Assembly (NCBI GenBank): GCA_003695505.1
Contig: RFIY01000015.1
Coordinates: forward strand, 1 to 5,210
Direction of reading: 5' to 3'
DNA: 5,210 nt
DNA from: Candidatus Dadabacteria bacterium
GTDB lineage: Bacteria; J088
Every line of letters starts with the position of its first letter. Position 1 is the first letter of the stretch. Position numbers and translations under genes: made by a program. Below, one piece after another: positions 1-5,210 of this stretch. The notes below the pieces were generated by a model. That model was given only the letters and a program-made list of their open reading frames with translations, made no database searches and had not been told where the DNA came from.

Positions 1-599
1 ACGGCGCCTTGCGCACACTGCTGCAGAGCACTGGCAATCTGCACGGCCCGGCGCCCTCCTCAGGTCACATCTGGTTTGCCTGGGATGTCCATGGCAACAC
101 CGACCTGTACACGCTCGATCTGCGGACCGGCAAGCGCACCCGGCAGACCACCCATCCGGCTGCGGACCTTTCCCCTGCCCCCAGTCCAGATGGCACGCAG
201 GTCGCGTTCATTTCCGACCGCCTCGGCAATCCCTATCTTTTTCTGCTGGATACCACCACCAAAGAAACCCGCCCGCTGCTCGTCGACGGCGCCTACATCG
301 GTGAACCTGCCTGGTCCCCGGATGGGAAGTGGATTACATTCGTCCATCGTGATCGCGCCGGGCGCACGCGCATCGCGGTCATCGACCCGGGTACCGGCAA
401 GTTCCGCTTTGTCACGCGCGAGCTCGACGACACGGTCGAGAGCCCATCCTGGGGCGCCGACAGCCGCTCGATCCTCTTCAGTCGCCTCGGCGACAAGGGA
501 TACGACATCTGGAAAACGGATCGGGTCACGCTGAAGACGACTCGCATCACCGCCTTCGCCGGAGATGCCCGCATGCCGGCCTGGCACACCACACGTTGA
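1..599 (+). CDS. TolB-like PD40 beta-propeller protein, 5' end missing
   Basis: The reading frame (first full codon at base 3) is open to the left edge, so this is the C-terminal part of a longer protein. The in-frame TTG at 9 is probably internal, not the start. Counting from that TTG, four propeller blades follow, each with a hydrophobic strand, an acidic turn and a final D-x-x-T-G-K-type strand: about residues 20-50, 65-95, 108-140 and 154-186. PD40-type motifs are seen as APSPDGTQVAF (57-67) and AWSPDGKWITF (101-111), with a degenerate copy at 146-157 (PSWGADSRSILF) and a closing MPAW near the C-terminus. Such blades occur in TolB, the periplasmic propeller of the Tol-Pal system, and in many other secreted or enzyme-fused proteins. 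The visible part does not distinguish these. TolB itself has an N-terminal domain that would lie upstream. Only 33 bases separate it from the next gene. Family assignment is firm; the specific role is unknown. Confidence 0.82.
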   Translation, partial: GALRTLLQSTGNLHGPAPSSGHIWFAWDVHGNTDLYTLDLRTGKRTRQTTHPAADLSPAPSPDGTQVAFISDRLGNPYLFLLDTTTKETRPLLVDGAYIGEPAWSPDGKWITFVHRDRAGRTRIAVIDPGTGKFRFVTRELDDTVESPSWGADSRSILFSRLGDKGYDIWKTDRVTLKTTRITAFAGDARMPAWHTTR

Positions 600-616
600 A
601 CCACCGCTACGCAAAA

Positions 617-625
617 AAGAAAGGA
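617..625 (+). promoter_or_regulatory. Ribosome binding site of the DUF3467 gene
   Basis: A purine-rich AAGAAAGGA ends 7 bases before the ATG at 633. It is the clearest Shine-Dalgarno sequence in the window and fixes that start. It contrasts with the two lipoprotein genes downstream, which have none. Confidence 0.7.
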
Positions 626-632
626 TCTTGCA

Positions 633-947
633 ATGCCCGAATCCGAAAAAGACGCTGTCATCAATGCCGGCGAGCTACAGATCGGCGTCGACCCCGACGT
701 CGCCAACGGCGTGTATGCCAATCTGGCAATGATCAATCACAGTCCGGATGAATTCATCGTCGACTTCATCTTTGTTCAGCCCGGCGCACCCCGCGGCCAG
801 GTCCGTAGTCGTGTCGTGCTCGCGCCCGGCCACTACAAGCGTCTGCTCGCGGCCATGCAGCAGAATCTCGAGCGGTACGAGAAAACGTTTGGTACGATCG
901 AGGCGCGGCTCCCACAGGTACCCATGCCTGACGGTCCGGTCAACTGA
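633..947 (+). CDS. DUF3467 family protein
   Basis: This is a complete 104-residue cytoplasmic protein with no signal peptide or membrane segment. It matches my recollection of the DUF3467 family in length and layout. The N-terminal strand is followed by YANLAMINHSPDEFIVDF (28-45), where the N-H-S-P-(D/E)-E-F core is the family hallmark. Then comes RVVLAPGHYKRLLAAMQQNL (60-79), a strand leading into an amphipathic helix that ends ERYEKTFGTIE (80-90). The last 14 residues are proline-rich and probably disordered. The function of the family is not known; members are widespread as small single-domain proteins. The start is supported by a good ribosome binding site. The gene may be co-transcribed with the TolB-like gene 33 bases upstream, since no obvious promoter is visible in that gap. 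A regulatory block for the next gene begins right after its stop codon. Confidence 0.9.
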   Translation: MPESEKDAVINAGELQIGVDPDVANGVYANLAMINHSPDEFIVDFIFVQPGAPRGQVRSRVVLAPGHYKRLLAAMQQNLERYEKTFGTIEARLPQVPMPDGPVN

Positions 948-958
948 CCTGAGCCGGC
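948..958 (+). repeat. CCTGAGCCGGC, copy 1 of an upstream element
   Basis: This 11-base word starts directly after the DUF3467 stop codon and is repeated exactly at 3181-3191. In both places its first base lies 17 bases before the first base of a -35 box. An 11-base match alone could be chance in 5 kb of GC-rich DNA. The identical spacing to the promoter elements is what makes it notable. Confidence 0.45.
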
Positions 959-964
959 GATCTC

Positions 965-993
965 TTGATTCCGCCGAAGCGGGCGGGTAGCAT
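965..993 (+). promoter_or_regulatory. Sigma-70-type promoter of the RCC1 lipoprotein gene
   Basis: TTGATT (965-970), a 17-base spacer and TAGCAT (988-993) form a plausible housekeeping promoter. The -35 box matches four or five consensus positions, and the -10 box keeps the key TA and final AT. Transcription should start around 999-1001, which is the ATG itself, so the mRNA would be leaderless. No good Shine-Dalgarno sequence lies before the ATG. CCGCC (971-975) and GGCGG (982-986) can form a small hairpin inside the spacer. With no T-run after it, I do not call it a terminator. The same layout recurs before the small lipoprotein gene. Confidence 0.5.
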
Positions 994-998
994 GCGCC

Positions 999-3185
999 AT
1001 GATGCGCCTGTACTTCGCCCTGTTGTGTTGCAGCCTGCTTGCCGCCGCCTGTAACGACGGCCACGTCGAAATCTGTCCGTGCGACCCCGAGCCGGGAGGC
1101 ACGCTCGACACGGTCATCACCGCAGCTCCGGATCCGATCACCCGCGACCCGGTCGCGCGGTTTTCGTTTGCAGCTTCCGGGGTCACGAACGACGACGTCC
1201 TCGGCTTCGAATGTCAGTACGATGACGGCGCCTGGCAACATTGCAGATCGCCACTGACGATCAACGTCCTTGGCGAAGGCGAACACACCTTGCGTGTCCG
1301 CGCCTACACGGCGGCACTCAGCGACGCCTCGCCGGCCGCCGCGACCTGGCTGCTGGATTCGATTGCGCCAACGCTGCACTGGGTGAAAGCCCCCCCGGCT
1401 GCCACGCCCAACGCAACGCTGGCGCTCACATTTGCGACCTCGGAACCCGCAGCGTACTGGTGTACGGTCGATGGCGAGCAGGCGTCCTGTGAACCGGACG
1501 TGTCGATCACCGTGCTCGAATCGGGTAGTCACAGCATCAGCATCACCGCGGTCGATGCCGCAGGCAACCTCAGCTTGCCATTGTCGGCATCCTGGATCCT
1601 CGATCTGCCTCCCGACACGTTTCTGCTCGATGCACCGCCATCCGCAACCGACCAGCAATCCGCGGAGATCAGCTTTTTCGGCATCGATGACGTCGGAATC
1701 GATCACTATGAGTGCCGCCTTGACGCCGGTTCGTGGGGAAGCTGCACGTCGCCCTGGGTACTCGCGTTCCTGAGCCTCGGCAGCCACACGGCCGACATTC
1801 GCGCCGTCGATACCCGCCAACAGGCGGATGCATCGCCGCTGACTGTGTCCTGGACCGTGACGGCGGACCTTCCGCCAGCCACCACGCTGCTTCGCTACCC
1901 GGCCGCGCTGCACCCGCTGACGACGGCCGTGATCACCGCATTCTCGTCCGATCTCGATCTTGATGGCTATATATGCCAGGTCGATGGTAGCGGTTGGGCG
2001 CCGTGCGCAAGCGAACAGAGTCTTTCTGCCCTTGCGGCAACCAGCCATACAGTCGGTTATGCCGCCGTGGATACGGGTGGCAACGTCGATCCGGTATCGC
2101 CAGCCGTTTCCTGGCAGATCGTCGCCCCTCCGGCAGCCACGTGGCGCAGCGTCAGCCTCGGTGACGACCACGCCTGCGCAATCCGTAACGATGGTGCACT
2201 CTTCTGCTGGGGCAATGGCGCGGACGGACGGCTCGGCACCGGCGCGCTAACCGACCTGACGCTCCCGACCCAGGTCACCTCCGGGACGTTCACATCGGTA
2301 TCCGCCGGCGACCGACACAATTGCGCGATCGCGACCGATGGGACACTGTTCTGCTGGGGCAGTAACCTGTTCGGTCAGGTCGGCAACGGCACAAGCGGCG
2401 GCGCGGTATCGCAGCCAGTATCACTGCCGGGCTTATGGCGGCAGGTGTCGCTGAACACCGGATTTGGCTGCGCGATCTCCACCGATGCGACCGCCTGGTG
2501 CTGGGGCGCCAATGGATCGGGAGAGCTCGGTGTATCGGGCAGCAGCCGCCACGCCCCCGCACGCGTCGCGGGCATTACCGAACCGGTCACTGCCGTCTCG
2601 ACGGGTCGCGCCCACGCCTGCGCGCTGGCAAACAGCGGCAACGTCTGGTGCTGGGGCGACAACAGCGTCGGCCAGCTCGGCTTCGCCGGCGGCGGGACTT
2701 CCCCGCCGGTTCAGGTTCCACTGAGCGGTGCTGCGAGCGTGATTGCTGCCGGCGGCGATCACACCTGTGCATTGATCGCCGCCGCCCTGTGGTGCTGGGG
2801 CGATGGGTTTTCGGGGGAAACCGCACTGGGTGTGGATCGAACCGACACGACGCCGACGGCCACGGCATACGGCAACTTCGTCACGCTCAGCGCCGGCGGC
2901 ACGCACACCTGTGCAATCGACACGGCAGGCCGGCTCTGGTGCTGGGGCAGCAATGTCGACAGTCAGCTCGGCGTGAACTGGACCAGTGATGCGGCCATTG
3001 GCGCGCCTGCCATTGCGACACCGATCGAAGTCGGTCCCGAAACCCCCTGGTCCGCAATTCGCGCGGCGCGCTTTGGCACTTGCGGCCTGCGCGCCGACGG
3101 ATCGCTGTGGTGCTGGGGTCGCCACCGCGCCGTGCCTTGGTACATCAGCGGCGACACGCCTGTCCCGGCAGCGCTACTTCCCTGA
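999..3185 (+). CDS. Lipoprotein with four Ig-like modules and a seven-repeat RCC1 propeller
   Basis: This is a complete 728-residue protein. It begins with a short lipoprotein signal peptide: hydrophobic residues 4-17 and lipobox LAAAC with the lipidated Cys at 18. Asn at +2 suggests the outer membrane. A CPC motif sits at 26-28. Residues 37-375 hold four Ig-like beta modules ending in W-x-x-D/V linkers. Each has a C-x9-C (C-x8-C in module 2) hairpin: C72/C82, C155/C164, C239/C249 and C326/C336. Residues 380-728 hold seven RCC1 repeats of 48-57 residues, with the pattern H-x-C-A-(I/L)-x-x-x-G-x-(L/V)-(F/W)-C-W-G and often G-Q-L-G. Seven repeats match a closed RCC1-type propeller. Eukaryotic RCC1 is a nuclear exchange factor; here the fold is exported, so a binding or adhesive role is more likely, but the ligand is unknown. 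ATG at 999 is immediately followed by another at 1002, and either could be used. The predicted promoter ends 5 bases before the first. Confidence 0.93.
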   Translation: MMRLYFALLCCSLLAAACNDGHVEICPCDPEPGGTLDTVITAAPDPITRDPVARFSFAASGVTNDDVLGFECQYDDGAWQHCRSPLTINVLGEGEHTLRVRAYTAALSDASPAAATWLLDSIAPTLHWVKAPPAATPNATLALTFATSEPAAYWCTVDGEQASCEPDVSITVLESGSHSISITAVDAAGNLSLPLSASWILDLPPDTFLLDAPPSATDQQSAEISFFGIDDVGIDHYECRLDAGSWGSCTSPWVLAFLSLGSHTADIRAVDTRQQADASPLTVSWTVTADLPPATTLLRYPAALHPLTTAVITAFSSDLDLDGYICQVDGSGWAPCASEQSLSALAATSHTVGYAAVDTGGNVDPVSPAVSWQIVAPPAATWRSVSLGDDHACAIRNDGALFCWGNGADGRLGTGALTDLTLPTQVTSGTFTSVSAGDRHNCAIATDGTLFCWGSNLFGQVGNGTSGGAVSQPVSLPGLWRQVSLNTGFGCAISTDATAWCWGANGSGELGVSGSSRHAPARVAGITEPVTAVSTGRAHACALANSGNVWCWGDNSVGQLGFAGGGTSPPVQVPLSGAASVIAAGGDHTCALIAAALWCWGDGFSGETALGVDRTDTTPTATAYGNFVTLSAGGTHTCAIDTAGRLWCWGSNVDSQLGVNWTSDAAIGAPAIATPIEVGPETPWSAIRAARFGTCGLRADGSLWCWGRHRAVPWYISGDTPVPAALLP
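1107..2123 (+). repeat. Four tandem Ig-like modules in the RCC1 lipoprotein
   Basis: The modules cover about residues 37-120, 121-202, 203-290 and 291-375. The shared pattern is an aromatic residue, x, C, x-x-D-x-x-x-W-x-x-C, then G-x-H-T-x-x-(V/I)-R-A-x-D, and finally S/T-W. Module 2 is the most diverged: its Cys spacing is one residue shorter and it lacks the Trp before the second Cys. The pattern resembles a repeat seen often in large secreted proteins of Actinobacteria and Myxococcota. The repeats are conserved in protein, not as near-identical DNA, so they are old duplications. Confidence 0.8.
2136..3182 (+). repeat. Seven RCC1 repeats with a paired cysteine in each
   Basis: Cysteine pairs lie at residues 393/403, 442/452, 491/501, 541/551, 590/599, 638/648 and 695/705. 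All have C-x9-C spacing except repeat 5, which is C-x8-C. The second Cys of every repeat is in a Cys-Trp-Gly triplet encoded TGC-TGG-GGN, at 2205, 2352, 2499, 2649, 2793, 2940 and 3111. Repeat 7 departs from the others after CWG: the G-Q-L-G turn is replaced by RHRAVPWYISGD. The final strand VPAALLP ends the protein and could close the ring. Confidence 0.9.
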
Positions 3186-3191
3186 GCCGGC
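3181..3191 (+). repeat. CCTGAGCCGGC, copy 2 of an upstream element
   Basis: This is an exact copy of the word at 948-958, again 17 bases from the first base of the -35 box. Here it contains the TGA stop codon of the RCC1 gene (3183-3185), so part of it is coding. Its right end is also the left arm of the inverted repeat at 3187-3216. Confidence 0.45.
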
Positions 3192-3216
3192 AAACCCTTG
3201 ACTTTCGGGTTGCCGG
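3187..3216 (+). promoter_or_regulatory. Inverted repeat around the -35 box after the RCC1 gene
   Basis: CCGGCAAACCC (3187-3197) and GGGTTGCCGG (3207-3216) are reverse complements apart from one extra A in the left arm. They leave a 9-base loop, TTGACTTTC. As RNA it would form a strong GC-rich hairpin just after the RCC1 stop codon and could protect or end that transcript. No T-run follows, so an intrinsic terminator is not well supported. As DNA it centres on the -35 box and could be a repressor or activator site. Confidence 0.55.
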
Positions 3217-3226
3217 GGTCTATCAT
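3198..3226 (+). promoter_or_regulatory. Strong sigma-70-type promoter of the small lipoprotein gene
   Basis: TTGACT (3198-3203), a 17-base spacer and TATCAT (3221-3226) differ from the TTGACA/TATAAT consensus by one base each, with ideal spacing. This is the best promoter match I see in the window. The expected transcription start near 3232-3234 coincides with the GTG at 3234, giving a leaderless mRNA. Over 46 bases (3181-3226) it aligns without gaps to 948-993, with 30 identical positions by hand count. Confidence 0.65.
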
Positions 3227-3233
3227 GTGCATT

Positions 3234-3527
3234 GTGAAAACAGCGTTCTACATCTCTCGCCTTGCGCTGATCTGCGTCATGATCGGCGCGTGCTCCAGCG
3301 GTGATGGCGCGCCGGAACAGGCAACGCGCCGCGACACGCAGTCGCTGTCGCCTGCCTACAACGGCTGCCGCTCGGCCGCCGATTGTGCGCCAGACCAGAT
3401 TTGCGAAATGACGACCGCGTTTACCGGACAGTGTGTCGCCGCCCCGGCAGACCTGCAATCGGCAACCGTGCGCCCAGCGCCGCCGGCCGGGCTGCTCGAT
3501 GGCTCGGCGCTGCGGGGCAACCGATGA
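3234..3527 (+). CDS. Small cysteine-rich lipoprotein
   Basis: From the GTG at 3234 this gives 97 residues. A charged Lys is followed by a hydrophobic stretch (4-19) and lipobox IGAC with the lipidated Cys at 20. Ser at +2 points to the outer membrane. After a polar linker comes a four-cysteine motif, C45-x5-C51-x5-C57-x9-C67, within GCRSAADCAPDQIC and GQCV. It resembles the short disulfide modules (C-x-S-D-x-D-C-x-x-G-x-x-C type) common in exported proteins of Myxococcota. The tail is proline- and alanine-rich. An in-frame ATG at 3225 would add three residues, but it overlaps the -10 box and would lie upstream of the predicted transcript. I therefore prefer GTG, with moderate confidence. The stop overlaps the start of the next gene (ATGA), which implies translational coupling and a shared mRNA. 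I do not recognise a named family; function is unknown. Confidence 0.8.
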   Translation: MKTAFYISRLALICVMIGACSSGDGAPEQATRRDTQSLSPAYNGCRSAADCAPDQICEMTTAFTGQCVAAPADLQSATVRPAPPAGLLDGSALRGNR

Positions 3528-5210
3528 GCCGACTTCTGCTGGTAACCGCCGCTGTCGTATTGCTGCTGCCTGGCCTGCCGCAGGCCGCAGCCCTGCCCGC
3601 AAGCTGGAGCATCGCCCCCGGCGGGACACCTGACGGCATTGCCCTGGCCGAACTGGATGGTGACCGCGGCCGCGAGGCTGCGGTCGTGCTGCGGGGCGGC
3701 AGTTACTATCCGGGAGCGGTCACCCCGGGTCTGGGCTCGCTCGCGGCCATCGACCAGAACGGCGCCCTGCTCTGGCAATACACGTCAACGACCGAAATGG
3801 TCGGGTTTCCGGCGGCCGGTGATCTCGATGGCGACGGTCGTGATGAAATCGTCGCCTGCGAGAACGACTGGGCCGCCTTCTGCCGCGCGCTGGACGACAA
3901 CGGCACGCCGCTGTTCGCGATTGGCCCGCTATTTTACCCCGGCATGACCAACGGCGGCCCCGCGCTCGCGGATCTCAACGGCGATGGTCTGCAGGACGTG
4001 ATCGTCCTGTCGTTTGGCGGTGAGATCGCCGCGGTCGCCGGTCCAACCGGCGCGCCACTGTGGAGCCGCGACCTGTTCAATGAGCTCGGTGAACTGCTGT
4101 TTACGTCACCTGTCCTGGGCGATCTCAACGGCGATGGCGCGCCGGATCTGGTCGTCGGCGGTTACCAGAACGGCGGCGTCTATGCGATCGACGCGACCAG
4201 TGGCGCATCGCTGTGGACCATCACAAACCTGAGCAGCGATCCTGCAAATCCCGCGCCCGGCAACGCCGTCCATGTCGTCGGCAATGGTGCTGTGCTGAGC
4301 GATCTCGACGGCGACGGCCGCGATGAAGTGGTGTTGCCGGTGGCGGGAAGCGCCGTCTCCGCCGTCGTTGCGCTCGATGACAACGGTACCGTTCTGTGGT
4401 GGACGCAACTCGTCGGGGCGCAGCTTGGCTACACGGCGCCGCTCGCCGTCGACAGCGACGGCAACGGCAGCATCGAGCTGTTCGTCCAGTCGCTCGACGG
4501 CATCCTCTATCGACTCGCCGCCGATGGTTCCATTCTGTCGCAGACACGAACCGGAACGAAAAGCTGGACCGGACCAGCGCCCGTTGACCTGAATCTGGAC
4601 GGGGCGATCGATGTCGTTGCAACGAATTACGGCGGCCTCGAAGTCCTCGACGGCGGCCTGTCCGCGATCGCGCACAGCTACAACGAACCGGCCGCCGGCA
4701 TGTGGCTGGCGCCACTGCAGGCCGACATCGACAACGACGGCACGATCGAACTGTTGACGGGTGGCTGGCTGTCACGCTCGATCGTTGCGCTCGATCTGAC
4801 CGAGTGGGCGACGTGGCCTTGGGTCGCTCCGGGAGGCACGCCACAACACCCCGGCAGCCTGGCGGCGGGCAATCCGGCGCAGCGATTCGGCAGCAACGTC
4901 GTACAGGCCGTACTCGTCGGCCAGCAGCTTGTCGACCAGTTTGCCGCGACTCCCGGGTTATCGAATGGCGACCGAAACACCATCGTCAAAGACGTCCTGC
5001 CCGAGCTGACCAAGGCCGTCAAGGAGTTCGGTGAAGGCAAACCACGCAAGACCGTCGACAAGATCAAGAAGGCCATCGAAAAACTGGCCAAGGATGTTTC
5101 CGCCAATACGTCTGCGTTGCAGGCGCAGCTTTTCGATATCCAGATGCTGGCGTTCGATCAGCTCCTGGCGCGAACCACGGCAATCCTGGGGCCGACGCAT
5201 CCGGAGGTGC
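3524..5210 (+). CDS. Secreted FG-GAP/VCBS-type repeat protein, 3' end missing
   Basis: The frame is open from ATG 3524 to the window end: 562 codons with no stop. Residues 1-23 are a Sec signal peptide (SRLLLV, a hydrophobic core, cleavage probably within AAALP); there is no lipobox. Eight aspartate-rich loops follow, starting at residues 43, 100, 150, 200, 260, 310, 355 and 401. Examples are DLDGDGRDE (100-108), DLNGDGLQD (150-158) and DIDNDGTIE (401-409). They are typical calcium-binding loops of FG-GAP/integrin-alpha-like propellers. The first (ELDGDRGRE) and seventh (DLNLDGAID) are less canonical. Between them lie G-x-(L/V)-x-A-(I/L)-D strands and LW pairs. WPWVAPGGTPQHPGS (431-445) resembles the closing W-P-x-x-x-x-x-x-Q-H-x-G segment of related propellers. 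From about 456 the protein is predicted helical, with a Lys-rich amphipathic part (485-525). The start overlaps the previous stop by 4 bases, with GGGG (3514-3517) as a weak ribosome site. A surface binding role is inferred. Confidence 0.92.
   Translation, partial: MSRLLLVTAAVVLLLPGLPQAAALPASWSIAPGGTPDGIALAELDGDRGREAAVVLRGGSYYPGAVTPGLGSLAAIDQNGALLWQYTSTTEMVGFPAAGDLDGDGRDEIVACENDWAAFCRALDDNGTPLFAIGPLFYPGMTNGGPALADLNGDGLQDVIVLSFGGEIAAVAGPTGAPLWSRDLFNELGELLFTSPVLGDLNGDGAPDLVVGGYQNGGVYAIDATSGASLWTITNLSSDPANPAPGNAVHVVGNGAVLSDLDGDGRDEVVLPVAGSAVSAVVALDDNGTVLWWTQLVGAQLGYTAPLAVDSDGNGSIELFVQSLDGILYRLAADGSILSQTRTGTKSWTGPAPVDLNLDGAIDVVATNYGGLEVLDGGLSAIAHSYNEPAAGMWLAPLQADIDNDGTIELLTGGWLSRSIVALDLTEWATWPWVAPGGTPQHPGSLAAGNPAQRFGSNVVQAVLVGQQLVDQFAATPGLSNGDRNTIVKDVLPELTKAVKEFGEGKPRKTVDKIKKAIEKLAKDVSANTSALQAQLFDIQMLAFDQLLARTTAILGPTHPEV
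3650..4750 (+). repeat. Eight DxDxDG-type calcium-loop repeats
   Basis: The loops are spaced 57, 50, 50, 60, 50, 45 and 46 residues apart, which suits one blade each. Loops 3 and 4 share the identical 17-base DNA word GATCTCAACGGCGATGG at 3971-3987 and 4121-4137, exactly 150 bases apart. Loops 2 and 5 (from 3821 and 4301) encode identical DLDGDGRDE peptides with several synonymous differences. The core repeat thus looks duplicated in steps, with the outer blades more diverged. Confidence 0.85.

Noticed and set aside
9-11. TTG as the start of the first gene
   Set aside because: The same frame is open to the window edge, no ribosome site precedes it, and the propeller would be incomplete. The gene almost certainly begins upstream.
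971-986. CCGCC/GGCGG hairpin as terminator of the DUF3467 gene
   Set aside because: The stem is only 5 pairs, no T-run follows, and it lies inside the promoter spacer of the next gene.
1966-1977. Short AT-rich patch (GGCTATATATGC) as a promoter
   Set aside because: It lies inside the fourth Ig-like module, has no matching -35 box, and has no gene start after it.
675-2171. Long - strand open frame of 498 codons opposite the DUF3467 and RCC1 genes
   Set aside because: It spans two well-supported + strand genes and the promoter between them. Its translation is rich in Arg and Gly without any recognisable domain, as expected for the antisense of GC-rich coding DNA.
2205-3119. The seven TGCTGGGG words as a DNA-level repeat array or recombination signal
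   Set aside because: They are in frame at the conserved Cys-Trp-Gly of every RCC1 repeat; protein constraint explains them.
2433-3125. - strand open frame of 230 codons opposite the RCC1 repeats
   Set aside because: It lies wholly inside the RCC1 propeller coding region, and its regularities mirror those repeats.
3198-3200. TTG as the start of the small lipoprotein gene
   Set aside because: It is part of the -35 box and would place extra residues (TFGLPGSI) before the signal peptide.
4106-4675. - strand open frame of 189 codons opposite the FG-GAP gene
   Set aside because: It is antisense to the clear calcium-loop repeats and has no ribosome site or domain of its own.

Overview
The window is GC-rich, tightly packed DNA from a Gram-negative bacterium, most likely a proteobacterium. 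This rests on two lipoprotein signal peptides with lipoboxes, a TolB-like propeller and a DUF3467 protein; the species cannot be read from the sequence. All five genes I can support lie on the + strand. The first enters from the left edge and the last runs off the right edge. I see no RNA gene, insertion sequence, CRISPR array or phage gene, and no non-coding stretch longer than about 55 bases.

Left part (1-947): the C-terminal end of a TolB-like PD40 beta-propeller protein, then 33 bases later a 104-residue DUF3467 protein with a clear ribosome binding site. These two look like ordinary cell-envelope and conserved-hypothetical genes.

Right part (999-5210): a co-directional set of three exported proteins. 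The first is a 728-residue lipoprotein with four Ig-like beta modules followed by a complete seven-repeat RCC1 propeller. The second is a 97-residue lipoprotein with a four-cysteine knot-like motif. The third starts in a 4-base ATGA overlap with the second and is a secreted protein with eight FG-GAP/VCBS-type calcium-loop repeats, followed by a lysine-rich helical region that continues past the window. It has no stop codon in the window. All three are built from extracellular repeat or disulfide modules, so they probably act at or outside the outer membrane, perhaps as one surface assembly. Their substrate or partner is unknown.

The most notable regulatory observation is that the two lipoprotein genes are each preceded by a similar promoter block: CCTGAGCCGGC, then TTGA(T/C)T, a 17-base spacer and TA(G/T)CAT. 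It is placed so close to the start codon that both mRNAs would be leaderless or nearly so. This suggests the RCC1 gene and the small lipoprotein/FG-GAP pair are separate transcription units under matching control. The downstream copy also has its -35 box in the loop of a strong inverted repeat immediately after the RCC1 stop codon.
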